Origin: Cryptomeria japonica
Taxonomy: Eukaryota; Streptophyta; Pinopsida; Cupressales; Cupressaceae
Reading direction: 5' to 3'
DNA length: 64,000 nucleotides
Assembly: GCF_030272615.1 (NCBI RefSeq)
Contig: NC_081415.1
Location: 507,361,373 to 507,425,372 of the forward strand
The position numbers and the translations under genes were made by a program. Numbering within the stretch: position 1 is the stretch's first letter; each line of letters begins with the position of its first letter. Below, one piece after another: positions 45,151 through 54,868 of this stretch. Below the pieces are notes generated by a model. The model was not told the origin of the DNA and made no database searches. It was given only the letters and a program-made list of their open reading frames with translations.

Positions 45151-45577
45151 TGTAGACACTTAAAAATAATTATTTTAATTATTTTTAATTCCTCACATAA
45201 TTAATTAATTAATTATGTTAATTAAAATTCTTCTCAATATTAATTAAATATAATTAATATTGTCACTATAACATATGATTGATTTATTTAATAAAATCAA
45301 TCCCTTTCTTTATTCTTCTAAAAAATCAAATCCTCACAAATCTTTCTCTTAGCTAATTAATTTAATTAATTAGTTAACCTACACGATTCCTACAAATCAT
45401 CTTCTTAATTCATCATTAATCTAATAATTATTTCTTCTAGAAACTCCCTAAACTCACTTAACATTATTCTTCTAATTTTTTATTCCTTCCACTCATTCTC
45501 TCTCCTAGTCAAATTTTCCTACAAATATAAATCCCACCTAACATTTCCTCTAATCCCCCTTCTAATGAGTCGTTAAT

Positions 45578-45598
45578 GGCTAATCATCATGATTAGCC
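45578..45598. promoter_or_regulatory. 21-bp palindrome in LTR U3
   Basis: GGCTAATCA-TCA-TGATTAGCC, 9-bp arms, unchanged in all three LTR copies in the window (also 58563-58583 and 62913-62933). Candidate protein-binding site. Confidence 0.5.
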
Positions 45599-45795
45599 AC
45601 AAAGTCAACTCTTTGTCCTTTCATCCAGCCACTAGCTTTAAATGCTCTTTTTCTAGATGAATATAAGATTTTCGAAATCTCACATTCCTCTAGGCGTTTC
45701 CCTCTCCCAAAGAATTTTTAATTCCTTTTTATTCTTCTAATCCCCATAATATCCATTTTTGGAGAATTTTTAATTCCTCCAATGCATCTTGTAGA

Positions 45796-45843
45796 GTGTG
45801 GAGATACGAAATGCCTTTAAGGCATATTTCTTGGTCTCCACAC
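45796..45843. promoter_or_regulatory. 48-bp hairpin in LTR U3
   Basis: Outer arms GTGTGGAGA/TCTCCACAC and inner arms TGCCTT/AAGGCA. Same length in all three LTRs (58778-58825, 63237-63284). About 90 bp upstream of the TATA box. Confidence 0.5.
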
Positions 45844-45931
45844 CCGCTCTTGGAGCTTGTGTGAGCTCACAAGTAAATCTTAGCCCTTCATCTTGAATTC
45901 ATCCTAGCCATTCGTTTTCCTCTCCTCTTCC

Positions 45932-45939
45932 TATAAAAT
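45932..45939 (+). promoter_or_regulatory. TATA box of left LTR
   Basis: TATAAAAT in CTTCCTATAAAATAGGG. The same place in the right LTR (58914-58921) is identical, and the third LTR has TATAAATT (63373-63380). Transcription should start about 30 bp downstream. Confidence 0.65.
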
Positions 45940-46290
45940 AGGGTTCTATCCCTTCATTTAAAACATCTTGAAATCTAGTAAGCTTATGCTGCCCTTTTGA
46001 GCCCAAGAAATCATCTTGGCAACTTGATCATCTCATCTTTATCATTCATCCTTATCATTCATCCTTATCATTTGTGCACAATATCAAAGAGCCATCCACA
46101 TCCAGCAATCAAAGGAGCACATCAGGTGGAGCATTATCAAGGGGTGCCTTCACTTCATCAAGCTCAATTTGAAGGAGAAGGTAAAATAGCAAGGTGAAAT
46201 GGTCTTTTTATGATATTTTAGCATTTTGCATGTTTATTTCGTTATGTTTTGATCAGTTTACCTTTCAAATCTGTTTTTCCCTCTTCATTT

Positions 46291-46308
46291 TGGCACGCCC
46301 GGTGGGAC
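46291..46308 (+). promoter_or_regulatory. Primer-binding site of gypsy element
   Basis: TGGCACGCCCGGTGGGAC three bases after the LTR end. The second copy has TGGCACGCCCGATGGGAC at 63796. The TGG start fits a tRNA 3'-CCA; I do not assign the tRNA. Confidence 0.75.
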
Positions 46309-46567
46309 TCACGTCCCTGAGAACTAATGTTTTTTTTTTTTAGGTTTTTGTGAGTTGTGAGACGTAGGTTCTAGAATAGCGCGACTGCAGAAATATATAT
46401 ATCTTTTTCACAGGTTCTTGAATCGTGGCTCTGCATTTCTGCGCGACAACTCCTCCTTATTCTATTCTGTTTCTATTTTTTTTTTTTATGTTTCTGTTTC
46501 TGTTGCAACACGACAACTCTATTATCTGATTTGTTATTTGATTTGTTGTCTATTCTGTTTTAGTATA

Positions 46568-46950
46568 ATATGTGTGAAAGTAGGAGAGTATGCTCTTGCC
46601 TATATAGACAATCAGAAATCCAGACCTTTCACTTTTCTATTCTGTTTAGCACGACTGTATGCTCTGACCGTAGGAAAGTGTGAAAATAGAAGAGTATGCT
46701 CTTGTCTATCTAGACAATCAGAAATCCGAACCTTTGACACTTTTCTATTTGTGTAGTGCTACTGTCCGCTCTGTTAATTTGTCTAAAAATTTTAGGCGCT
46801 GACTGTAGTCTGCATTTAATTTATTTATTTCCTGTTATCTACTCTGTTTAAATGTAATCTGTCCGCCCGCAGGAAAGTGTGAAAGTAGGAGAGTATGCTC
46901 TTGTCTATCTAGACAATCAGAAATCTGGACCTTTGACATTTTTATTTTAT
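46568..46950 (+). repeat. Three dispersed copies of a leader repeat (fourth at 47819)
   Basis: Each copy has AGTATGCTCTTG, CTATCTAGACAATCAGAAAT and CC(A/G)GACCT or similar. Copies start near 46568, 46674 and 46871; a diverged fourth is at 47819-47885. Confidence 0.8.
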
Positions 46951-46969
46951 TCTGTTTAGTGCGACAATT

Positions 46970-47090
46970 TGCTCTGTTAAATCTAGGGTTTCTGTCTGCT
47001 CTGTTAAATCTAGGGTTTTTGTTCTGTTAAATTTAGGGTTTCTGTTCTGTTACATTTAAGGTTTCTGTTCTGTTAAATTTAGGGTTTTTT
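46970..47090 (+). repeat. TCTGTTAAATYTAGGGTTT tandem units
   Basis: About five units of 20-28 bp. Superficially like a plant telomere repeat (TTTAGGG) but the unit is different. Confidence 0.7.
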
Positions 47091-47558
47091 TAAAAAAAAG
47101 TGTAAAATTTTTTCTATTTTTTCGCCATATCTTCTTTATCTTGATTCCATTTTCCTCCAAACTTCACCAGATTCTCCACATTTTCTTCCTTGGGGGCCTT
47201 ATCTCAAAAATCCACTTTTTGAAGCCCAAAATCCCATATTCCTCTATTTTTAGGGTTTGCCATAACTTCTTCCCTTTTTATCCAATCACCTCCAAATTTT
47301 TCTCATATTATCCATCTCCAACTTTTGCTTCTTTGCCCCTCTTTGACAAATTTTCTCATTCCTTCATCTTTTCTCCAAAACCCCTATTTTTCGCTTGCCT
47401 ATCCCTTGGAAAGTGGCAAAAACCTAGTCAAACCCCATTTACCCATCAAAATTTCCTTCAAATTCACATTTGTCATTAGTAAAAAAGTTTTTATTCATGT
47501 TTTTCTATTCATTCCCCCCCCAAAAAAAATTAATATTTTTGTCATTTTGTTGCCTTTT

Positions 47559-47714
47559 GTAGGACACTTATTGAAGACTCTATTTTTCAAACTACTAATC
47601 AAGTTGTTTTGTAGGACGTTTTTTGAAGACTCTATTTTTCAAACTACTAATCAAGTTGTTTTGTAGGACATTTTTTTGAAGACTCCATTTTTCAAACTAC
47701 TAATCAAGTGGTTT
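47559..47714 (+). repeat. 52-bp tandem repeat, three copies
   Basis: Units at 47559, 47611 and 47663: GTAGGACRYTTWTTGAAGAC then TTTTTCAAACTACTAATCAA. Confidence 0.9.
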
Positions 47715-48840
47715 TGCAGGTTGCCTAGCTGATTCAACCAAATATTGTGCATTTATTTAAATTAGGCACCTAGATATTAATTAAAATGGAATGAATCATT
47801 GTCTTATGTGTCTTTAAGAAAAGCGTAAAGGTAGGAAAGTATGCTCTCGTCTTACTAGACGATCATAAATCCAGATCCTCCAACCTTTTTTTGTTTGTTT
47901 GTGTGTTTACCTCTAGCGGGCCTGCCCTCCCAACTTGCTCTTTGAGAAGGTAAGAGGGGAACGACCCAAGTGAGTACACCCGGACCTGGGGTTCCCAACT
48001 CACTATAATAAATAGGCCATTGACTACGAAAGGGTTAATGGTTGGGGCTATATGAGAGTTCACTCTCACATTGGGTGCTTAGTAGGATCCTAGAGATCTC
48101 AATCATGCTTGCGTGACTACTAAGTTCTTGGTGCTTCGTTGGGCTATAGGCCTCAATTGCGCTTGTGCAACTTCGAAGGGTAGCTCCTAACAGGAAGACT
48201 TACTAAACACCTTGTTCATAGTGGCAAAAAACCCTCTAGTCATTGGTGCAGGAGGTCGGACCTCTGAAGCAGCCCATATTCTTACGACCCTTAGTAGAGA
48301 CACAAAGTTCACCACGAGGAGTTTTCATGGGAATTGATGCTTGGCTGCCCCGAGAAGTGAGTGCCATGGAGGGGAGCCAGTGGGGTCAAGCATCTAAGTG
48401 TCCACTCTGGGTAAGTGTAGATGGGAAACCAATTGGGATTCAATGACTATTGTCCTTGCCAACCTTAAGAATGTTGTATATGAACATGAGTGTCTTTGAG
48501 ATAATATGCATTTAATCATTGTGTTTGCTTTGTTTGATACATACTTGCCAAGAGTAGACTAAAAACACATCACTATCCCCAAAAACTTTGCAAAAATATT
48601 TGTCAAGACACAAACAAATTGTCCAAGTCATTACCCACACCAAGTCCAAAATTTCGTCAAAAACTCCGTCCATCCCATTTTTCATAAGCCTAAGAGAGAA
48701 GCTAAGAGTTTATCCTCTACGTCAACATTCAAGTTTGTCCTTTGAAACACCTACTATTGTCCAAATCAGGGTGGTCATATCCCTTCATACAACTTGCCAT
48801 TTAAATAGATCCTTCATGTTCATGCCAAAGACAACCTAGT

Positions 48841-48996
48841 CATCACAAATTTCTTAAGTCCTTTCATCCTCAAATTTCTTAAGTCCTTTCATCACAAATT
48901 TCTTAAGTCCTTTCATCACAAGTTTCTAAAATCCTTCCATCACAAATTTTCTAAGTCATTTCATCACATTTTTCCTAAGTCTTTTCATCACAAATG
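48841..48996 (+). repeat. About 25-bp tandem repeat, six copies, upstream of gag
   Basis: CATCACAAATTTCTTAAGTC-type units with increasing divergence. The last ends two bases before the gag ATG, so this is the immediate 5' leader of the coding region. Confidence 0.85.
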
Positions 48997-48997
48997 T

Positions 48998-50623
48998 ATG
49001 GTCGCAACTCGATCCCAAAAGAAAAAGATGGCTGATCAACAATATGGCATGCCAGACATTGGTGTCCTATATGAAGATCCCACGCAAGATCATACACAAA
49101 GTGGGCAACCAAGCGATCAAGATCAAAGCCAAAATCTTGACATGGTTAACCAAGATGAACTTTGTCCAGAAGTGCAAACTTTCCTAGCGGATTCTTATAA
49201 CCAAGAGATGATGGAAAAGTTTATTAAACACAATCCTACTGCACTTCTGAAAACTCTTCTTGAACATGGAGCTCAACTTCCACCTGCATTTAATAGATCC
49301 ACTCTCGTCCAACAACCACAAGGAGACCTCGCTCCCACACAAAGTGCTGCACCTACTATTCAAACTCAATCAATTGCAGCCCCATCAATCATCCAAGCCC
49401 AATCAATGCCACCCGCGATACCTCCCACCACGGTCTCCATCCCGCCTTCTTCCTCCTTACCATCCATACCACTATCAAATCCAATCTCATCCATTCTCCA
49501 ACAAACTTCTATACCACCTCCTTCTATTCAACCACATATTTCTATTCCACAAACTTCCCTTTCTCCCAACAACGTCACAAATTTTATCCAGACCGCATTC
49601 AATCCCGTCACAACAGTTGGTGGACCGCAACCAACTATCACACGAACCCCAGCGACATCGGTCATCACATCTCACATTCCCACCTCCTCATCATATCAAT
49701 ATATTGGTGGTGGTGCACCTTCTTTAGTTCATCCAATTCTTGGGGCAAATACAATCCATCAATATCAAAGTCCACAACAAGACCTCATCAAGGAAATTCA
49801 AGACATGAAGAATATCATCAAAAACATGAAAGAAAAGACTAATAAAAGGAAAGCTTACTCATTCGAAGAGTTTTGCCCTTGTCCTTACGACCCATCTATA
49901 TCAGTTGCACTATATCCCCCAGGATTTGATATCCCTAAATTCACCAAGTATGAAGGCAAAGGAGACCCCTGTGACCATGTCCGAGAATTCCACATCTTAT
50001 GCCAAGAAGTCTCCTATAGTGACCTTTATCTTCGCAGACTCTTTCCCAAGAGTCTCACGGGAGACGCCCTGGCATGGTTCTCATTTTTACCACGAGGTTC
50101 TATTGTCTCTTTTCCAGACTTGGCAGAAAAATTTGTGGCCCACTATGCATACAACATGGGTAATAATGTTTTTATGATGGACCTATGTAATACAAAACAA
50201 AGGTCTGGAGAAACCTTCGCCAATTTCCTACAAAGATGGCGACATCTTATCAAAAAATTCCAGTGGGACATGCTAGAACAACATCAAATTGAACTATTTC
50301 AAAAGAACTTGGTGTCTGAACTTTCAAGACCTTTAATATCTCAATGTATCAAATTCTTCCAAAAATTGACCGATAAGGGCCTCGCCCTCGAACGTGTCTT
50401 GTTGGAGGAAGGAACCTTGAAACATTACCAGAAGTCATCACAAAGTTCTTCCTCTTATCATAACAACAAGCCAAAATTCTGGGCTAAAAATAAAAACGTG
50501 GTCAATGATGGTGTAACTGATGCAAAGCGGGTCCAAACTGTGGCCGCTCCCCCAAAATCCAACAATCAAAACAATTCAAATCAATCTCAAAAACCTCACA
50601 ACAATGTCTCAATCCAGGGATAA
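48998..50623 (+). pseudogene. Gypsy gag (capsid) region
   Basis: Open for 541 codons from MVATRSQKKKMADQQ. Residues about 100-250 are Pro/Ser/Ile-rich and low complexity. A short charged coiled segment (KEIQDMKNIIKNMKEKTNK) follows at about 265. The retrotransposon gag domain lies at about 310-440: CDHVREFHILCQEVSYSD, LFPKSLTGDALAWFSFLPRG and SGETFANFLQRWRHLIKKF. It ends at TAA 50621-50623, but the same frame continues coding beyond. Gag would form the particle that packages element RNA. Confidence 0.9.
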
Positions 50624-51487
50624 CCACCCCGATCGAATAACAGGACTCCAAGAGATTTCACTCCTCTTGCTGAGCCTATTGATGTGGTGTTTCAAAAACT
50701 TGTCCAAGTAGGTATAGTCGTTTTTCCAGTCACTCGCTCGTTTGATCCCAATCAACCTAAACCAAGATGGTATAATGAAAATGAGTATTGTGAATACCAT
50801 CGTATCAAGGGACATGATACACGAAAGTGTATGAAACTGAAGATCTACATACAATATCTCATTGATAGAGGTGAGATTGAGGTAGCAAATGCAAAGCCTG
50901 GTAATAACAATGACAAACTCTAAATGTACCAGGAACCCTTCCCAAAGCATGATAAAGGAAAAGGCTCATCATCTAACGCAATGGGTTATGACTACACTAA
51001 TCAGGTAACTGGTTTTGATTTTTTAGTAAGTCGCATTGAATCTGCAGACAATCATGTCAATGTCATAACCATTCAAGGAGTTAATCCTCCTTCTTCCCAA
51101 AGCAGACCAAATCCGACTAGAATAGTCATTCAAGGTGCCACGCCTTCCACCTCCCATTTCCAGAATGACTATAATGCAACTACACGCCGAGGAAGAGTCA
51201 CCATCCAAGGAGTTCCTCCCCCACCAAACCCCCCACCCATGTCTTCCACCCACCGATATAACCTCCTTGATCAACTTGGGAAGACACCCGCGCAGATCTC
51301 CATTTTGGAACTTCTCAAGACTTCTCCGGTCCATAAATAAATTTTGGAACAAGCCCTTCTCCAATCACGCGTTCCTGATAACATCAATGCCACCCAATTT
51401 AAAACCCTCATTGGAAACCTTGCTGCCCAGTAGCACATTGTATTTAACTCCCAAGATGCTCCCGCAGATGAGGACCATAACAAACCT
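50624..51487 (+). pseudogene. Gypsy gag C-terminal part: non-canonical zinc knuckle and IQG repeats
   Basis: Same frame as gag with stops at 50621, 50921, 51338 and about 51431. Shows RDFTPLAEPIDVVFQKLVQ, then NEYCEYHRIKGHDTRKCMKL, a C-x2-H-x4-H-x4-C knuckle variant common in plant gypsy elements, and IYIQYLIDRGEIE. Four spaced motifs of the type (V/I)-x-IQG-x-x-P occur at about 50606, 51067, 51125 and 51200. Confidence 0.75.
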
Positions 51488-51838
51488 TTGCACATCGAAG
51501 CTCTCATCCACAAGCACAAGGTCAAACATATCCTAATAGATGGTGGATCCGGGCTTAATCTGTGTACATACAAATTGATAAAACAAATGGGACTTTCTGA
51601 TGATCTGATAGACACATCAGGAAGGATCACAATAAAGGCATATGATGATGCAGAAAGAATTTCAAAAGGCATGATCACCTTACCTCTTCAAGTGGGCCCC
51701 ATTACAATTGAAACCCCTTGCCAAGTACTCGATCTTGATCTCCCCTACAACATTCTCCTCGGGAGGCCATGGATTCATTCCTTGTAGGCCGTACCCTCCA
51801 CCTATCACCAATGCATCAAATTCCGTTATAATGGAAAA
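51488..51838 (+). pseudogene. Gypsy aspartic protease
   Basis: HKVKHILIDGGSGLNLCTYK contains the active-site motif L-I-D-G-G-S (D-T/S-G in most retropepsins, D-G-G in this plant family). After it come ITLPLQVGPITIETPCQVLD and LPYNILLGRPWIHSL, the I-L-G-R-x-W close of the fold. A TAG at 51785 interrupts, and the frame then reads AVPSTYHQCIKFRYNGK. It would cleave the Gag-Pol polyprotein. Confidence 0.85.
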
Positions 51839-52753
51839 GTGATCACTGTCAAAGGTGATCCCCAACCTTTTCAATATTGCAAACTATTAGAGGGAAAACA
51901 TCCGTATCATTACCCACTAAATAGACCTTCGCCAACGCCTCCATCTGACACATCAAATGTTGCCTCCACATCATCCCAACCAAATAATCAAATCAAGATC
52001 TTGGACAATGGCTGTGGAGAATACAAATTGGAGGACATCTTATTAATAGGCAACCTCCCTCTCTCTCCTAAGTCATTTGGTAAACCAAAAGAGCTAAAAA
52101 AGGACCCGAAACCAGTCATACAATGCCAAAATACCACCTTCCAGCAATGGGGCCCACTTGATAATGAGAACCTCGAAGCAGATATCTCTTCATGGCTGTA
52201 CCGGGAAGAGGATGATGATCCAACAAGAATATCCAAAGAAATGTACCCAAAAGCATTTGCCATAGTTGAAAAAATGGGTTACAAAGGACACGGTCTGGGA
52301 CCAGAGGAGAAAGGAAGAAAAAGACCCATAAATCCTATCTCCTACAGATACAACAGAGGCTTGGGGTACACCCCGGTGCCTAAGATTACTATCGTCAGTG
52401 CCCCTTCTAGTCCTTCTTCGAATATCGAAAGTGCTGACGAAGAGGAATTCCATGAAATGCCTTATGAATACGAGAAAGATACCTTCTTCGACGCTTACAT
52501 CAATACCATCACCCCCGTAACCCCTCCCACTTCACATGAGCTACATCTTGTCCATCTTGAACTCATTGACTGGGGCCAACGAGACAAACCCAATTTAGAT
52601 ATCTGTGTCGACGATAATGCTCTCATTGCTCTCCTAACAACGCAAAATATGGAAGACTGTAATAGAATTGAGGGTATTCAACTACACGAAAAGGGATACT
52701 TTGGTAGTCAAGTCAATGCCCTTATCCACAAAAAAGATAATAAAAGAAAATGA
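51839..52753 (+). pseudogene. Gypsy protease-RT linker with G-patch
   Basis: 304 open codons in the same frame. Contains AFAIVEKMGYKGHGLGPEEK then GRKRPINP, a G-patch (h-x-x-M-G-x-x-x-G-x-G-L-G...G...P-I) at about residues 137-165. G-patches are nucleic-acid or helicase-partner motifs known in some retroviruses and plant gypsy elements. An acidic stretch (SADEEEFHEMPYEYEKD) follows. Ends at TGA 52751, after which the frame continues (YDFLGENLPEAPLDEQ). Confidence 0.8.
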
Positions 52754-52789
52754 TATGATTTCCTAGGTGAAAACCTCCCTGAGGCGCCT

Positions 52790-54412
52790 TTGGATGAACA
52801 AGAAATAAAAACAAAGGGCATATCTGAAAGTGAAAACCTGGAAAAGACACTTGACGATGAGGGATTTGACCTCCCTACCATTGGTTACCTTCCACAGGAC
52901 AAATCAAATTTGTTGATAGAAGAAACAAACAGCATCAACATGGGCACCGAAGTCATTCCGAAAAATGTGCTCATTGCCAAATCCCTCACCGAAATCAAGA
53001 AACAAGACTTCATCAACTTCCTTACAGAGGTTAAAATCAATTTTGCATGGTCCTATTCCGATATGCCAGGGTTGGATCTTGCCTTGGTGGTTCACAATCT
53101 CGCCGTCCGCCCAGATGAAAAACCTGTAAAACAAAAACTCCGCAAAATGCACCCGCATATTGCTCTCTTGGTCAAGGCAGAACTTCAAAAGTTGTTAGAC
53201 GCAGAATTTATCAAACCCATAGACTACGCTGAATGGGTCTCCAACATTGTGCCTGTCGGCAAACCTGCTGGGGGCATCCGCATTTGCATAGATTTCCGAG
53301 ATCTAAATATAGCTTGTCCTAAAGATGATTTCCCGCTCCCAAACAAAGATATGTTTGTGGATCTTACAGCAGGACATGAAATGCTATCGCTAATGGATGG
53401 GTTTTCCGGATACAACCAAATCAGGATAGCAGATGAGGATCAGCATAAAACCGCATTCACAACACCATGGGGTACTTTCTATTACCAAGTCATGCCTTTT
53501 GACCTTAAAAATGCTGGAGCTACATATCAACGGGAAATGACAACAATTTTTCATGACCTCTTGCACAAAATTATGGAGGACTACGTGGATGATCTGCTAG
53601 GCAAATCCAAGACAAGACAAGAGCACATCCCTATTCTAAAACAGATCTTCGAAAGATTGGAAAAATACAAGCTGCGCCTAAATCCTAAAAAGTGTGTGTT
53701 TGGTGTCACATCAGGAAAACTACTAGGATTCATTGTTTCCCGCATAGGCATCGAGGTTGATCCCGCAAAAGTAAAAGCTATTATGGAAATGCCTCCGCCA
53801 GAAACTCTCAAACAACTACACAGTCTCCAGGGAAAACTCCAGTCTGTCAGGTGTTTCATTTCACAGCTAGTCGACAAGTGCCATCCATTTGCACACTTGT
53901 TACGTAAAGACACAAAATTCAAATGGGACTGCCTCTGTCAAAAGGCCTTTGAAAAATTAAAAGAATATCTAGCATCACCTCCAGTTTTGATGCCACCTAC
54001 CCTTGGAAAACCCCTTATTTTGTACATATGTGCTACTACAGTGGCATTGGGGGTATTACTGGCGCAAACAGATGATCAAGGGAAGGAACACGCCATTTAC
54101 TACATCAGTCAGACGTTGGTAGGATATGAACTCAACTACACCCCCATTGAAAGAGCATGTTTGGCATTAGTATTCAGCACACAGAAACTACGACACTATA
54201 TGCTAAACAACAAGACAAAATTAATTGCTAAAATTTATCCTCTTAAATATCTCCTGTCAAAAGTTGCTCTCACTAGCAGAATGGCTAAATGGGTCATGCT
54301 CCTAAGTGAGTTTGACATCGAATATGTGGACAGAAAGGCAATCAAGGGACAAGTTATTGCAGATCAGTTGGCTAAAGCTCCACTTCCAGGTGGTCACCCT
54401 CTTCTCACATAA
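52790..54412 (+). pseudogene. Gypsy reverse transcriptase and first RNase H
   Basis: 540 open codons. RT motifs in order: VPVGKPAGGIRICIDFRDLN, DDFPLPNKD, LMDGFSGYNQI, TPWGTFYYQVMPFDLKNAGA and YVDD at 53582-53593 (catalytic pair). First RNase H: ILYICATTVALGVLLAQ, HAIYYISQTLVGYELNYTPI and IEYVDRKAIKGQVIADQLA. The usual first catalytic Asp (S-D-x-A-x-G) is T-T-V-A-L-G here, so this RNase H is probably inactive, as expected for Tat elements with a second RNase H. Ends at TAA 54410. Confidence 0.92.
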
Positions 54413-54868
54413 TTACCAGATGAGTTCGTTATGACTGTTACCACATCCCCCACATGGCAATTGTATTTTGATGGCTCCTACACTCAAAATGGATCGGGGG
54501 CAGGAATATTATTGGTCACACCTCAAGGACATGGCATCCCCAAATCATACAAGATAGCCTTTGCATGTACCAACAACATAGCAGAATATGAGGCCCTTAT
54601 CACAGGTTTATGCTTGGCTATCCACTGGAAAATAAAGGAGTTACAAGTTTATGGTGATTCTCAGCTCATTATAAAACAAGTCAATGATGAATACCAGACA
54701 AAAGATGATAAACTCCTTCCTTACCGTACCATGGTTGAAGATCTTAAACAACATTTCACGACAATCAAGTTTGATCAAATCCCATGAACAAACAATAGGG
54801 CTGCAGATGCAATGGCCACCATTGGCTCCCTCCGTCAAATGCCAGCACACAGTTAGAAGTGTGAGTTC
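54413..54868 (+). pseudogene. Gypsy second (archaeal-type) RNase H
   Basis: WQLYFDGSYTQNGSGAGILL (Asp), NNIAEYEALITGLCLA (Glu) and VYGDSQLIIKQVNDEYQTKD (Asp), then after a TGA at 54785 TNNRAADAMATI (final Asp). All four catalytic acidic positions are present. This extra RNase H placed before integrase is the feature that defines the Tat lineage. A further TAG lies at about 54857. Confidence 0.9.

Larger units (their letters stand above)
45151..46287 (+). repeat. Left LTR of gypsy element
   Basis: 1137 bp, TGTAGACACTTAAAAATAA to CCCTCTTCA. It carries a 21-bp palindrome (45578-45598), a 48-bp hairpin (45796-45843) and a TATA box (45932). Differs from the right LTR by scattered substitutions and small indels, including an extra CATCCTTATCATT-type unit near 46050. 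Confidence 0.9.
46309..48997 (+). other. Gypsy leader region with internal repeats
   Basis: 2.7 kb without a supported ORF. Contains a dispersed block GAGAGTATGCTCTTGTCTAT-type near 46568, 46674, 46871 and 47819; a run of GTTAAATYTAGGGTTTYTG units at 46970-47090; 52-bp tandem units at 47559-47714; and 25-bp units at 48841-48996 ending just before the gag ATG. Short frames here are not genes. Confidence 0.7.

Noticed and set aside
46970-47090. Telomere-like TTTAGGGTTT motifs
   Set aside because: The repeat unit is about 20-28 bp (TCTGTTAAATYTAGGGTTTYTG), part of the gypsy leader.
49260-49727. Overlapping 155-codon frame inside gag
   Set aside because: Shadow of the Pro/Ser-rich gag region in another frame; no family features.
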